Shown: one piece after another, positions 37,101 through 50,897 of the stretch
How positions within the stretch are numbered: the stretch's first letter is position 1
Layout of the letters: each line of letters opens with the position of its first letter
Assembly: GCA_031769625.1 (NCBI GenBank)
Contig: JAUIMM010000641.1
Span: 6,565,501-6,629,500 of the forward strand
Length of the DNA: 64,000 nt
Source of the DNA: Taudactylus pleione
Taxonomy: Eukaryota > Chordata > Amphibia > Anura > Myobatrachidae
Direction: 5' to 3'
Notes under the pieces: model-generated
What the model saw: only the letters and a program-made list of their open reading frames with translations
What the model was told of the DNA's origin: nothing
The model's database searches: none
Program-made: the position numbers and the translations under genes

Positions 37101-37949
37101 ATGTCATAATGGGAGTATTATAGTGGTTTATTAATGAGTGACATTGTGATGTCATAATGGGAGTGGCTAAGTGATGTTAAAATGGGAATGGCAAAGTGAT
37201 GTTAAAATTAAAGTGACATTGTGACATCATAATAGGAGTGATAATGTGATGTCATAATGGAAGTACTAAAGTGGTTTATTAATAAGAGTGACATTGTGAT
37301 GTCATAATGGGAGTATTATAGTGGTTTATTAATGAGTGATATTGTGATGTCATAATGGGAGTGGCTAAGTGATGTTAAAATGGGAGTAACAGTGTGACAT
37401 CATAGTGGGAGTGACAATGTGATGGCTAAGTGATGTTAAAATGGGAGTAACAGTGTTACATCATAATGGGAGTGACAATGTGAAGTCATAATGGGAATAC
37501 TATAGTGGTTTATTAATGAGAGTGACATTGTGATGTCATAATGGAAGTATTAAAGTGGTTTATTAATGAGAGTGACATTGTGATGTCATAATGGGAGTGG
37601 CTAAGTGATGTTAAAATCGGAGTAACAGCGTTACGTCATAGTGGGAGTGAGAATGTGATGTCATAATGGGAATACTATAGTGATTATTAATGAGAGTGAC
37701 ATTGTGATGCATTAATGGGAGTATTAAAGTGGTTTATTAATTAGATTGACATTGTGATGTCATAATGGGAGTATTAAAGTGGTTTATTAATAAGAGTGAC
37801 ATTGTGATGTCAAAATGAGAGTGGCTAAGTGATGTTAAAATCGGAGTAACAGCGTGACGTCATAGTGGGAGTGACAATGTGATGTCATAATGGGAATATT
37901 ATAGTGGTTTATTAATGAGAGTGACATTGTGATGTCATAATGGGAGTAT
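34184..37949 (+). repeat. 3,766-bp tandem duplication, copy 1
   Basis: H at 34,874, GATTGACGTTG at 34,201, the fused junction GATGGCTAAG at 37,421 and GATGCATTAATGG at 37,706 all have partners 3,766 bp downstream. The private TGGGAATATTATAG near 37,892 is shared with about 41,658, placing the crossover in the roughly 50 bases after it. Confidence 0.92.
37421..37440 (+). repeat. Fused truncated monomers (GATGGCTAAG junction)
   Basis: An E monomer stops after GTGATG and continues directly as the GCTAAG of a C monomer, so 9 bases of one and 5 of the other are gone. Identical junctions are at 41,187, 48,921, 50,150 and about 62,919. An older form with GATGGATAAG is at 7,940, 29,314 and 54,811. 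All derive from one out-of-register deletion spread by amplification. Confidence 0.85.
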
Positions 37950-40900
37950 TAAAGTGGTTTATTAATGATTGACGTTGTGATGTCATAATGGGAGTGGCTA
38001 AGTGATGTTAAAATGGGAGTGACATTGTGATGTCATAATGGGAGTGGCAAAGTAATGTTAAAATGAAAGTGACATTGTGACATCATAATGGGAGTGATAA
38101 TGTGATGTCATAATGGGAGTACTAAAGTGGTTTATCAATGAGGGTGACATTGTGATGTCATAATGGGAGTATTAAAGTGGTTTATTAATGAGAGTGACAT
38201 TGTGATGTCCTAATGGAAGTGGCTAAGTGATGTTAAAATCGGAGTAACAGCGTGACGTCATAGTGGGAGTGACAATGTGATGTCATAATGGGAATACTAT
38301 AGTGGTTTATTAATGAGAGTGACATTGTGATGTCATAATGGGAGTATTATAGTGGTTTATTAATGAGAGTGACATTGTGATGTCATAATGGGAGTGACTA
38401 AGTGATGTTAAAATCGGAGTAACAGCGTGACGTCATAGTGGGAGTGACAATGTGATGTCATAATGGGAATACTATAGTGGTTTATTAATGAGAGTGACAT
38501 TGTGATGTCATAATGGGATTATTAAAGTGGTTTATTAATGAGTGACATTGTGATGTCATAATGGGAGTGGCTAAGTGATGTTAATATGGGAGTAACAGTG
38601 TGACATCATAGTGGGAGTGACAATGTGATGTCATATTGGGAATACTATATTAATTTATTATTGAGATAGACATTGTGATGTCATAATAAGAGTATTAAAG
38701 TGGTTTATTAATGAAAGTGACATTGTGATGTCATAATGTGAGTACTACAGTGTTTTGGTTAATGAGAGCGGCATTGTGATGTCATAATGGGAGTGGCTAA
38801 GTGAAGGTAAAATGGGAGTGACATTGTGATGTCATAATGGGAATGGCAAAGTGATGTTAAAATTAAAGTGACATTGTGACATCATAATGGGAGTGATAAT
38901 GTGATGTCATAATGGAAGTACTAAAGTGGTTTATTAATGAATGACATTGTGATGTCATAATGGGAGTGGCTAAGTAATGTTAAAATGGGAGTAACAGTGT
39001 GACGTCATAGTGGGAGTGGCAATGTGATGTCATAGTGGGAAAGACAATGTAATGTCATAATGGGAATACTATAGTGGTTTATTAATGAGAGTGACATTGT
39101 GATGTCATAATGGGAGTATTATAGTGTTTTATTAATGAGAGTGACATTGTGATGTCATAATGGGAGTATTATAGTGGTTTATTAATGAGTGACATTGTGA
39201 TGTCATAATGGGAGTGGCTAAGTGATGTTAAAATGGGAGTAACAGTGTGACATCATAGTGGGAGTGACACTGTGATGTCATAAAGGGAATACTATAGTGG
39301 TTTATTAATGAGAGTGACATTGTGATGTCATAATGGAAGTATTAAAGTGGTTTATTAATGAGAGTGACATTGTGCTGTCATATTGGGAGTGGCTAAGAGA
39401 TGTTAAAATTGGAGTAACAGCGTTATGTCATAGTGGGAGTGAGAATGTGATGTCATAATGGGAATACTATAGTGATTATTAATGAGAAGGACATTGTGAT
39501 GTCATAATGGGAGTATTAAAGTGGTTTATTAATTAGATTGACATTGTGATGTCATAAAGGGAGTATTAAAGTGGTTTATTAATGAGAGTGACATTGTGAT
39601 GTCATAATGGGAGTATTAAAGTGGTTTATTAATGAGTGACATTGTGATGTCATAATGAGAGTGGCTAAGTGATGTTAAAATGGGAGTGACATTGTGATGT
39701 CATAATGGGAGTGGCAAAGTAATGTTAAAATGAAAGTGACATTGTGACATCATAATGGGAGTGATAATGTGATGTCATAATGGGAGTACTAAAGTGGTTT
39801 AACAATGAGAGTGACATTGTGATGTCATAATTTTTGTATTAAAGTGGTTTATTAATGAGTGACATTGTGATGTCATAATGGGAGTGGCTAAGTAATGTTA
39901 AAATGGGAGTAACAGTGGGACGTCATAGTGGGAGTGGCAATGTGATGTCATAGTGGGAAAGACAATGCAATGTCATAATGGGAAAACTATAGTGGTTTAA
40001 TAATGAGAGTGACATTGTGATGTCACAATGGGAGTATCAAAGTGGTTTATTAATGAGAGTGACATTGTGATGTCATACTGGGAGTGGCTAAGTGAAGGTA
40101 AAATGGGAGTGACATTGTGATGTCATAATGGGAATGGCAAAGTGATGTTAAAATTAAAGTGACATTGTGACATCATAGTGGGAGTGAGAATGTGATGTCA
40201 TAATGGGAATACTATCGTGATTATTAATGAGAGTGACATTGTGATGTCATAATGGGAGTATTAAAGTGGTTTATTAATTAGATTGACATTGTGATGTCAT
40301 AATGGGAGTATTAAAGTGGTTTATTAATGAGAGTGACATTGTGATGTCAAAATGGGAGTGGCTAAGTGATGTTAAAATCGGAGTAACAGCGTGACGTCAT
40401 AGTGGGAGTGACAATGTGATGTCATAATGGGAATACTATAGTGGTTTATTAATGAGAGTGACATTGTGATGTCATAATGGGAGTATTAAAGTGGTTTATT
40501 AATGATTGACGTTGTGATGTCATAATGGGAGTGGCTAAGTGATGTTAAAATGGGAGTGACATTGTGATGTCATAATGGGAGTGGCAAAGTAATGTTAAAA
40601 TGAAAGTGACATTGTGACATCATAATGGGAGTGATAATGTGATGTCATAATGGGAGTACTAAAGTGGTTTATCAATGAGAGTGACATTGTGATGTCATAA
40701 TGGGAGTATTAAAGTGGTTTATTAATGAGAGTGACATTGTGATGTCCTAATGGAAGTGGCTAAGTGATGTTAAAATCGGAGTAACAGCGTGACGTCATAG
40801 TGGGAGTGATAATGTGATGTCATAATGGAAGTACTAAAGTGGTTTATTAATAAGAGTGACATTGTGATGTCATAGTGGGAGTATTATAGTGGTTTATTAA

Positions 40901-41715
40901 TGAGTGACATTGTGATGTCATAATGGGAGTGGCTAAGTGATGTTAAAATGGGAATGGCAAAGTGATGTTAAAATTAAAGTGACATTGTGACATCATAATA
41001 GGAGTGATAATGTGATGTCATAATGGAAGTACTAAAGTGGTTTATTAATAAGAGTGACATTGTGATGTCATAATGGGAGTATTATAGTGGTTTATTAATG
41101 AGTGATATTGTGATGTCATAATGGGAGTGGCTAAGTGATGTTAAAATGGGAGTAACAGTGTGACATCATAGTGGGAGTGACAATGTGATGGCTAAGTGAT
41201 GTTAAAATGGGAGTAACAGTGTTACATCATAATGGGAGTGACAATGTGAAGTCATAATGGGAATACTATAGTGGTTTATTAATGAGAGTGACATTGTGAT
41301 GTCATAATGGAAGTATTAAAGTGGTTTATTAATGAGAGTGACATTGTGATGTCATAATGGGAGTGGCTAAGTGATGTTAAAATCGGAGTAACAGCGTTAC
41401 GTCATAGTGGGAGTGAGAATGTGATGTCATAATGGGAATACTATAGTGATTATTAATGAGAGTGACATTGTGATGCATTAATGGGAGTATTAAAGTGGTT
41501 TATTAATTAGATTGACATTGTGATGTCATAATGGGAGTATTAAAGTGGTTTATTAATAAGAGTGACATTGTGATGTCAAAATGAGAGTGGCTAAGTGATG
41601 TTAAAATCGGAGTAACAGCGTGACGTCATAGTGGGAGTGACAATGTGATGTCATAATGGGAATATTATAGTGGTTTATTAATGAGAGTGACATTGTGATG
41701 TCATAATGGGAGTAT
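37950..41715 (+). repeat. 3,766-bp tandem duplication, copy 2
   Basis: Near-identical to copy 1. Differences I could confirm by counting are G to A at 35,285/39,051, T to A at 35,518/39,284, A to G at 35,770/39,536 and A to G at 37,109/40,875. So few changes in 3.8 kb mean a very recent event, active homogenisation, or an assembly duplication. H lies at 38,640. Confidence 0.92.
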
Positions 41716-42179
41716 TATAGTGGTTAATTAATGAGTGACAATGTGATGTCATAATGGGAATACTATAGTGGTTTATTAATAAGAGTGACATTGTGATGTC
41801 ATAATGGGAGTGGCTAAGTGATGTTAAAATCGGAGTAAAAGCGTGACGTCATAGTGGAAGTGACAATGTGATGTCATAATGGGAATACTATATTAATTTA
41901 TTATTGAGATAGACATTGTGATGTCATAATGGGAGTATTATAGTGGTTTATTAATGAAAGTGACATTGTGATGTCATAATGTGAGTACTACAGTGATTTG
42001 GTTAATGAGAGTGGCATTGTGATGTCATAATGGGAGTGGCTAAGTGAGGGTAAAATGGGAGTGACATTGTGATGTCATAATGGGAATGGCAAAGTGATGT
42101 TAAAATTAAAGTGCCATTGTGACATTATAATGGGAGTGAAAATGTGATGTCATAATGGAAGTACTAAAGTGGTTTATTA
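41716..42179 (+). repeat. H-led tail of the 3.8-kb unit
   Basis: Contains TTAATTAATGAGTGAC, GAGTAAAAGCGTGACG and H at 41,883 followed by the cassette to AAGTACTAAAG. It matches 50,690-51,150 (offset 8,963) and 63,440-63,930. It ends where the sequence changes abruptly to the 24.8-kb segment. Confidence 0.82.
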
Positions 42180-43523
42180 ATAAGAGTGACATTGTGATGT
42201 CATAATGTGAGTACTACAGTGTTTTGGTTAATGAGAGTGGCATTGTGATATCATAATGGGAGTGGCTAAGTGAGGGTAAAATGGGAGTGACATTGTGATG
42301 TCATAATGGGAATGGCAAAGTGATGTTAAAGTTAAAGTGACATTGTGACATTATAATGGGAGTGATAATGTGATGTCATAATGGAAGTACTAAAGTGGTT
42401 TATTAATAAGAGTGACATTGTGATGTCATAATTTTTGTATTAAAGTGGTTTATTAATGAGTGACATTGTGATGTCATAATGGGAGTGGCTAAGTAATGTT
42501 AAAATGGGAGTAACAGTGTGACGTCATAGTGGGAGTGGCAATGTGATGTCATAGTGGGAAAGACAATGTAATGTCATATTGGGAAAACTATAGTGGTTTA
42601 ATAATGAGAGTGACATTGTGATGTCACAATGGGAGTATCAAAGTGGTTTATTAATGAGAGTGACATTTTGATGTCATAATGGGAGTCGCTAAGTTAAGGT
42701 AAAATGGGAGTGACATTGTGATGTCATAATGGGAATGGCAAAGTGATGTTAAAATGAAAGTGACATTGTGACATCATAATGGGAGTGATAATGTGATGTC
42801 ATAATGGAAGTACTAAAGTGGTTTATTAATAAGAGTGACATTGTGATGTCATAATGGGAGTATTATAGTGGTTTATTAATGAGTGACATTGTGATGTCAT
42901 AATGGGAGTGGCTAAGTGATGTTAAAATGGGAGTAACAGTGTGAGATCATAGTGGGAGTGACAATGTGATGTCATAATGGGAATACTATAGTGGTTTATT
43001 AATGAGAGTGACATTGTGATGTCATAATGGAAGTATTAAAGTGGTTTATTAATGAGAGTGACATTGTGATGTCATAATGGGAGTGGCTAAGTAATGTCAA
43101 AATCGGAGTAACAGCGCTACGTCATAGTGGGAGTGAGAATGTGATGTCTTAATGGGAATACTATAGTGGTTTATTAATGAGAGTGACATTGTGATGTCAT
43201 AATGGGAGTATTAAAGTGGTTTATTAATTAGATTGACATTGTGATGTCATAATGGGAGTATTAAAGAGGTTTATTAATGAGAGTGACATTGTGATGTCAA
43301 AATGGGAGTGACTAAGTGATGTTAAAATCGGAGTAACAGCGTGACGTCATAGTGGGAGTGATAATGTGATGTCATAATGTGAAATCTATAGTGGTTTATA
43401 AATGAGAGTGACATTGTGATGTCATAATGGGAGTATTATAGTGGTTTATTAATGAGTGACATTGTGATGTCATAATGGGAGTGGCTAAGTGATGTTAAAA
43501 TGGGAGTAACAGCGTGACATCAT
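42180..43523 (+). repeat. Copy of the 24,781-26,990 segment without the 869-bp duplication
   Basis: Landmarks GATATCA 42,247, AGTCGCTAAG 42,684, AGATCAT 42,944 and TGTCTTAATGG 43,145 all sit 17,403 bp after their partners. After the single 869-type unit the offset is 16,534 (17,403 minus 869). It is also 8,963 bp before the matching part of 51,143-52,486. Confidence 0.9.
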
Positions 43524-43545
43524 AGTGGGAGTGGCAATGTGATGT
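43515..43545 (+). repeat. Junction of a 4,858-bp internal deletion
   Basis: Left of about 43,524 the sequence follows 26,990 and 52,487 (offsets 16,534 and 8,963). Right of it, it follows about 31,850 and 57,350 (offsets 11,677 and 13,821). The jump means 4,857 or 4,858 bp are missing relative to the two longer copies. The join falls within GTGACATCATAGTGGGAGTG, which is shared by both sides. Confidence 0.85.
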
Positions 43546-46373
43546 CATAGTGGGAAAGACAATGTAATGTCATAATGGGAAAACTATAGTGGTTTAATAA
43601 TGAGAGTGACATTGTGATGTCACAATGGGAGTATCAAAGTGGTTTATTAATGAGAGTGACATTGTGATGTCATAATGGGAGTGGCTAAGTGAAGGTAAAA
43701 TGGGAGTGACGTTGTGATGTCATAATGGGAATGGCAAAGTGATGTTAAAATGAAAGTGACATTGTGACATCATATTGGGAGTGATAATGTGATGTCATAA
43801 TGGAAGTACTAAAGTGGTTTATTAATAAGAGTGACATTGTGATGTCATAATGGGAGTATTATAGTGGTTTATTAATGAGTGACATTGTGATGTCATAATG
43901 GGAGTGGCTAAGTGATGTTAAAATGGGAGTAACAGTGTGACATCATAGTGGGAGTGACAATGGGATGTCATAGTGGGAAAGACAATGTAATGTCATAATG
44001 GGAAAACTATAGTGGTTTAATAATGATGTCATAACGGGAGTGGCTAAGTGAAGGTAAAATGGGAGAGACATTGTGATGTCATAATGGGAATGGCAAAGTG
44101 ATGTTAAAATGAAAGTGACATTGTGACATCATAATGGGAGTGATAATGTGATGTCATAATGGAAGTACTAAAGTGGTTTATTAATGAGAGTGACATTGTG
44201 ATGTCATAATGGAAGTATTAAAGTGGTTTATTAATGAGTGACATTGTGATGTCATAATGGGAGTGGCTATGTGATGTTAAAATGGGAGTAACAGTGTGAC
44301 ATCATAGTGGGAGTGAGAATGTGATGTCATAATGGGAATACTATAGTGATTATTAATGAGAGTGACATTGTGATGTCATAATGGGAGTATTAAAGTGGTT
44401 TATTAATTAGATTGACATTGTGATGTCATAATGGGAGTATTAAAGTGGTTTATTAATGAGAGTGACATTGTGATGTCAAAATGGGAGTGGCTAAGTGATG
44501 TTAAAATCGGAATAACAGCGTGACGTCATAGTGGGAGTGACAATGTGATGTCATAATGGGAATACTATAGTGGTTTATTAATGAGAGTGACATTGTGATG
44601 TCATAATGGGAGTATTAAAGTGGTTTATTAATGAGTGACATTGTGATGTCATAATGGCAGTGGCTAAGTGATGTTAAAATGGGAGTGACATTGTGATGTC
44701 ATAATGGGAATGGCAAAGTGATGTTAAAATTAAAGTGACATTGTAACATTATAATGGGAGTGATAATGTGATGTCATAATGGAAGTACTACAGTGGTTTA
44801 TTAATAAGAGTGACATTGTGATGTCATAATGGGAGTGGCTAAGTAATGTTAAAATGGGAGTAACAGTGTGACGTCATAGTGGGAGTGGCAATGTGATGTC
44901 ATAGTGGGAAAGACAATGTAATGTCATAATGGGAAAACTATAGTGGTTTAAAAATGAGAGTGACATTGTGATGTCACAATGGGAGTATCAAAGTGGTTTA
45001 TTAATGAGAGTGACATTGTGATGTCATAATGGGAGTGGCTAAGTGAAGGTAAAATGGGAGTGACATTGTGATGTCATAATGGGAATGGCAAAGTGATGTT
45101 AAAATGAAAGTGACATTGTGACATCATATTGGGAGTGATAATGTGATGTCATAATGGAAGTACTAAAGTGGTTTATTAATAAGAGTGACATTGTGATGTC
45201 ATAATGGGAGTATTATAGTGGTTTATTAATGAGTGACATTGTGATGTCATAATGGGAGTGGCTAAGTGATGTTAAAATGGGAGTAACAGTGTGACATCAT
45301 AGTGGGAGTGACAATGTGATGTCATAGTGGGAAAGACAATGTAATGTCATAATGGGAAAACTAGTGGTATAATAATGAGAGTGACATTGTGATGTCACAA
45401 TGGGAGTATCAAAGTGATTTATTAATGAGAGTGACATTGTGATGTCATAATGGGAGTCGCTAAGTTAAGGTAAAATGGGAGTGACATTGTGATGTCATAA
45501 TGGGAGTGGCTAAGTGATGTTAAAATCGGAGTAACAGTGTTACGTCATAGTGGGAGTGAGAATGTGATGTCATAATGGGAATACTATAGTGATTATTAAT
45601 GAGAGTGACATTGTGATGTCATAATGGGAGTATTAAAGTGGTTTATTAATTAGATTGACATTGTGATGTCATAATGAGAGTATTAAAGTGGTTTATTAAT
45701 GAGAGTGACATTGTGATGTCAAAATGGGAGTGGCTAAGTGATGTTAAAATCGGAGTAACAGCGTGACGTCATAGTGGGAGTGACAATGTGATGTCATAAT
45801 GGGAATACTATAGTGGTTTATTAATGAGAGTGACATTGTGATGTCATAATGGGAGTATTAAAGTGGTTTATTAATGATTGACGTTGTGATGTCATAATGG
45901 GAGTGGCTAAGTGATGTTAAAATGGGAGTGACATTGTGATGTCATAATGGGAGTGGCAAAGTAATGTTAAAATGAAAGTGACATTGTGACATCATAATGG
46001 GAGTGATAATGTGATGTCATAATGGGAGTACTAAAGTGGTTTATCAATGAGGGTGACATTGTGATGTCATAATGGGAGTATTAAAGTGGTTTATTAATGA
46101 GAGTGACATTGTGATGTCCTAATGGAAGTGGCTAAGTGATGTTAAAATCGGAGTAACAGCGTGACGTCATAGTGGGAGTGACAATGTGATGTCATAATGG
46201 GAATACTATAGTGGTTTATTAATGAGAGTGACATTGTGATGTCATAATGGGATTATTAAAGTGGTTTATTAATGAGTGACATTGTGATGTCATAATGGGA
46301 GTGGCTAAGTGATGTTAATATGGGAGTAACAGTGTGACATCATAGTGGGAGTGACAATGTGATGTCATATTGG
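43546..46373 (+). repeat. Copy of about 31,870-34,873 after the deletion junction
   Basis: GTCATAACGGG at 44,028 (partner 32,351, offset 11,677) and AGTCGCTAAG at 45,455 (partner 33,780, offset 11,675). The two lost bases are the TA missing from AAAACTAGTGGTATAATAATG near 45,363. Near 46,200 this copy lacks a 175-bp seven-monomer unit that is present at about 34,520-34,700 and 60,030-60,210. Confidence 0.9.
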
Positions 46374-48439
46374 GAATACTATATTAATTTATTATTGAGA
46401 TAGACATTGTGATGTCATAATAAGAGTATTAAAGTGGTTTATTAATGAAAGTGACATTGTGATGTCATAATGTGAGTACTACAGTGTTTTGGTTAATGAG
46501 AGCGGCATTGTGATGTCATAATGGGAGTGGCTAAGTGAAGGTAAAATGGGAGTGACATTGTGATGTCATAATGGGAATGGCAAAGTGATGTTAAAATTAA
46601 AGTGACATTGTGACATCATAATGGGAGTGATAATGTGATGTCATAATGGAAGTACTAAAGTGGTTTATTAATGAATGACATTGTGATGTCATAATGGGAG
46701 TGGCTAAGTAATGTTAAAATGGGAGTAACAGTGTGACGTCATAGTGGGAGTGGCAATGTGATGTCATAGTGGGAAAGACAATGTAATGTCATAATGGGAA
46801 TACTATAGTGGTTTATTAATGAGAGTGACATTGTGATGTCATAATGGGAGTATTATAGTGTTTTATTAATGAGAGTGACATTGTGATGTCATAATGGGAG
46901 TATTATAGTGGTTTATTAATGAGTGACATTGTGATGTCATAATGGGAGTGGCTAAGTGATGTTAAAATGGGAGTAACAGTGTGACATCATAGTGGGAGTG
47001 ACACTGTGATGTCATAATGGGAATACTATAGTGGTTTATTAATGAGAGTGACATTGTGATGTCATAATGGAAGTATTAAAGTGGTTTATTAATGAGAGTG
47101 ATATTGTGCTGTCATATTGGGAGTGGCTAAGAGATGTTAAAATTGGAGTAACAGCGTTATGTCATAGTGGGAGTGAGAATGTGATGTCATAATGGGAATA
47201 CTATAGTGATTATTAATGAGAAGGACATTGTGATGTCATAATGGGAGTATTAAAGTGGTTTATTAATTAGATTGACATTGTGATGTCATAAAGGGAGTAT
47301 TAAAGTGGTTTATTAATGAGAGTGACATTGTGATGTCATAATGGGAGTATTAAAGTGGTTTATTAATGAGTGACATTGTGATGTCATAATGAGAGTGGCT
47401 AAGTGATGTTAAAATGGGAGTGACATTGTGATGTCATAATGGGAGTGGCAAAGTAATGTTAAAATGAAAGTGACATTGTGACATCATAATGGGAGTGATA
47501 ATGTGATGTCATAATGGGAGTACTAAAGTGGTTTAACAATGAGAGTGACATTGTGATGTCATAATTTTTGTATTAAAGTGGTTTATTAATGAGTGACATT
47601 GTGATGTCATAATGGGAGTGGCTAAGTAATGTTAAAATGGGAGTAACAGTGGGACGTCATAGTGGGAGTGGCAATGTGATGTCATAGTGGGAAAGACAAT
47701 GCAATGTCATAATGGGAAAACTATAGTGGTTTAATAATGAGAGTGACATTGTGATGTCACAATGGGAGTATCAAAGTGGTTTATTAATGAGAGTGACATT
47801 GTGATGTCATACTGGGAGTGGCTAAGTGAAGGTAAAATGGGAGTGACATTGTGATGTCATAATGGGAATGGCAAAGTGATGTTAAAATTAAAGTGACATT
47901 GTGACATCATAGTGGGAGTGAGAATGTGATGTCATAATGGGAATACTATCGTGATTATTAATGAGAGTGACATTGTGATGTCATAATGGGAGTATTAAAG
48001 TGGTTTATTAATTAGATTGACATTGTGATGTCATAATGGGAGTATTAAAGTGGTTTATTAATGAGAGTGACATTGTGATGTCAAAATGGGAGTGGCTAAG
48101 TGATGTTAAAATCGGAGTAACAGCGTGACGTCATAGTGGGAGTGACAATGTGATGTCATAATGGGAATACTATAGTGGTTTATTAATGAGAGTGACATTG
48201 TGATGTCATAATGGGAGTATTAAAGTGGTTTATTAATGATTGACGTTGTGATGTCATAATGGGAGTGGCTAAGTGATGTTAAAATGGGAGTGACATTGTG
48301 ATGTCATAATGGGAGTGGCAAAGTAATGTTAAAATGAAAGTGACATTGTGACATCATAATGGGAGTGATAATGTGATGTCATAATGGGAGTACTAAAGTG
48401 GTTAATCAATGAGAGTGACATTGTGATGTCATAATGGGA
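46374..48439 (+). repeat. Large HOR copy starting at H 46,374, first part
   Basis: Matches 38,640-40,705 at an offset of 7,734 and 60,372 onward at 13,998. It shares CATATTGGGAATAC before H, AGAGCGGCATTG, AATGAGAAGGACATTG near 47,221 and CATAAAGGGAG near 47,290 with the other copies of this family. Confidence 0.92.
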
Positions 48440-49668
48440 GTATTAAAGTGGTTTATTAATGAGAGTGACATTGTGATGTCCTAATGGAAGTGGCTAAGTG
48501 ATGTTAAAATCGGAGTAACAGCGTGACGTCATAGTGGGAGTGATAATGTGATGTCATAATGGAAGTACTAAAGTGGTTTATTAATAAGAGTGACATTGTG
48601 ATGTCATAATGGGAGTATTATAGTGGTTTATTAATGAGTGACATTGTGATGTCATAATGGGAGTGGCTAAGTGATGTTAAAATGGGAATGGCAAAGTGAT
48701 GTTAAAATTAAAGTGACATTGTGACATCATAATAGGAGTGATAATGTGATGTCATAATGGAAGTACTAAAGTGGTTTATTAATAAGAGTGACATTGTGAT
48801 GTCATAATGGGAGTATTATAGTGGTTTATTAATGAGTGATATTGTGATGTCATAATGGGAGTGGCTAAGTGATGTTAAAATGGGAGTAACAGTGTGACAT
48901 CATAGTGGGAGTGACAATGTGATGGCTAAGTGATGTTAAAATGGGAGTAACAGTGTTACATCATAGTGGGAGTGACAATGTGAAGTCATAATGGGAATAC
49001 TATAGTGGTTTATTAATGAGAGTGACATTGTGATGTCATAATGGAAGTATTAAAGTGGTTTATTAATGAGAGTGACATTGTGATGTCATAATGGGAGTGG
49101 CTAAGTGATGTTAAAATCGGAGTAACAGCGTTACGTCATAGTGGGAGTGAGAATGTGATGTCATAATGGGAATACTATAGTGATTATTAATGAGAGTGAC
49201 ATTGTGATGCATTAATGGGAGTATTAAAGTGGTTTATTAATTAGATTGACATTGTGATGTCATAATGGGAGTATTAAAGTGGTTTATTAATAAGAGTGAC
49301 ATTGTGATGTCAAAATGAGAGTGGCTAAGTGATGTTAAAATCGGAGTAACAGCGTGACGTCATAGTGGGAGTGACAATGTGATGTCATAATGGGAATACT
49401 ATAGTGGTTTATTAATGAGAGTGACATTGTGATGTCATAATGGGAGTATTATAGTGGTTAATTAATGAGTGACAATGTGATGTCATAATGGGAATACTAT
49501 AGTGGTTTATTAATAAGAGTGACATTGTGATGTCATAATGGGAGTGGCTAAGTGATGTTAAAATCGGAGTAAAAGCGTGACGTCATAGTGGAAGTGACAA
49601 TGTGATGTCATAATGGGAATACTATATTAATTTATTATTGAGATAGACATTGTGATGTCATAATGGGA
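48440..49668 (+). repeat. 1,229-bp tandem duplication, copy 1
   Basis: CTAATGGAAG at 48,481 and 49,710, GATGGCTAAG at 48,921 and 50,150, GATGCATTAATGG at 49,206 and 50,435, and H at 49,617 and 50,846 all give spacing 1,229. The corresponding region of the 38-kb and 60-kb copies has only one unit. Confidence 0.92.
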
Positions 49669-50897
49669 GTATTAAAGTGGTTTATTAATGAGAGTGACAT
49701 TGTGATGTCCTAATGGAAGTGGCTAAGTGATGTTAAAATCGGAGTAACAGCGTGACGTCATAGTGGGAGTGATAATGTGATGTCATAATGGAAGTACTAA
49801 AGTGGTTTATTAATAAGAGTGACATTGTGATGTCATAATGGGAGTATTATAGTGGTTTATTAATGAGTGACATTGTGATGTCATAATGGGAGTGGCTAAG
49901 TGATGTTAAAATGGGAATGGCAAAGTGATGTTAAAATTAAAGTGACATTGTGACATCATAATAGGAGTGATAATGTGATGTCATAATGGAAGTACTAAAG
50001 TGGTTTATTAATAAGAGTGACATTGTGATGTCATAATGGGAGTATTATAGTGGTTTATTAATGAGTGATATTGTGATGTCATAATGGGAGTGGCTAAGTG
50101 ATGTTAAAATGGGAGTAACAGTGTGACATCATAGTGGGAGTGACAATGTGATGGCTAAGTGATGTTAAAATGGGAGTAACAGTGTTACATCATAGTGGGA
50201 GTGACAATGTGAAGTCATAATGGGAATACTATAGTGGTTTATTAATGAGAGTGACATTGTGATGTCATAATGGAAGTATTAAAGTGGTTTATTAATGAGA
50301 GTGACATTGTGATGTCATAATGGGAGTGGCTAAGTGATGTTAAAATCGGAGTAACAGCGTTACGTCATAGTGGGAGTGAGAATGTGATGTCATAATGGGA
50401 ATACTATAGTGATTATTAATGAGAGTGACATTGTGATGCATTAATGGGAGTATTAAAGTGGTTTATTAATTAGATTGACATTGTGATGTCATAATGGGAG
50501 TATTAAAGTGGTTTATTAATAAGAGTGACATTGTGATGTCAAAATGAGAGTGGCTAAGTGATGTTAAAATCGGAGTAACAGCGTGACGTCATAGTGGGAG
50601 TGACAATGTGATGTCATAATGGGAATACTATAGTGGTTTATTAATGAGAGTGACATTGTGATGTCATAATGGGAGTATTATAGTGGTTAATTAATGAGTG
50701 ACAATGTGATGTCATAATGGGAATACTATAGTGGTTTATTAATAAGAGTGACATTGTGATGTCATAATGGGAGTGGCTAAGTGATGTTAAAATCGGAGTA
50801 AAAGCGTGACGTCATAGTGGAAGTGACAATGTGATGTCATAATGGGAATACTATATTAATTTATTATTGAGATAGACATTGTGATGTCATAATGGGA
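49669..50897 (+). repeat. 1,229-bp tandem duplication, copy 2
   Basis: Second copy. It joins H of copy 1 to the GAGTATTAAAG and CTAATGGAAG of the unit start, a join absent from 41,883 and 63,615, where H is followed by ATTATAG and the AATGT monomer. This shows that the duplication is specific to this HOR copy. Confidence 0.92.
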
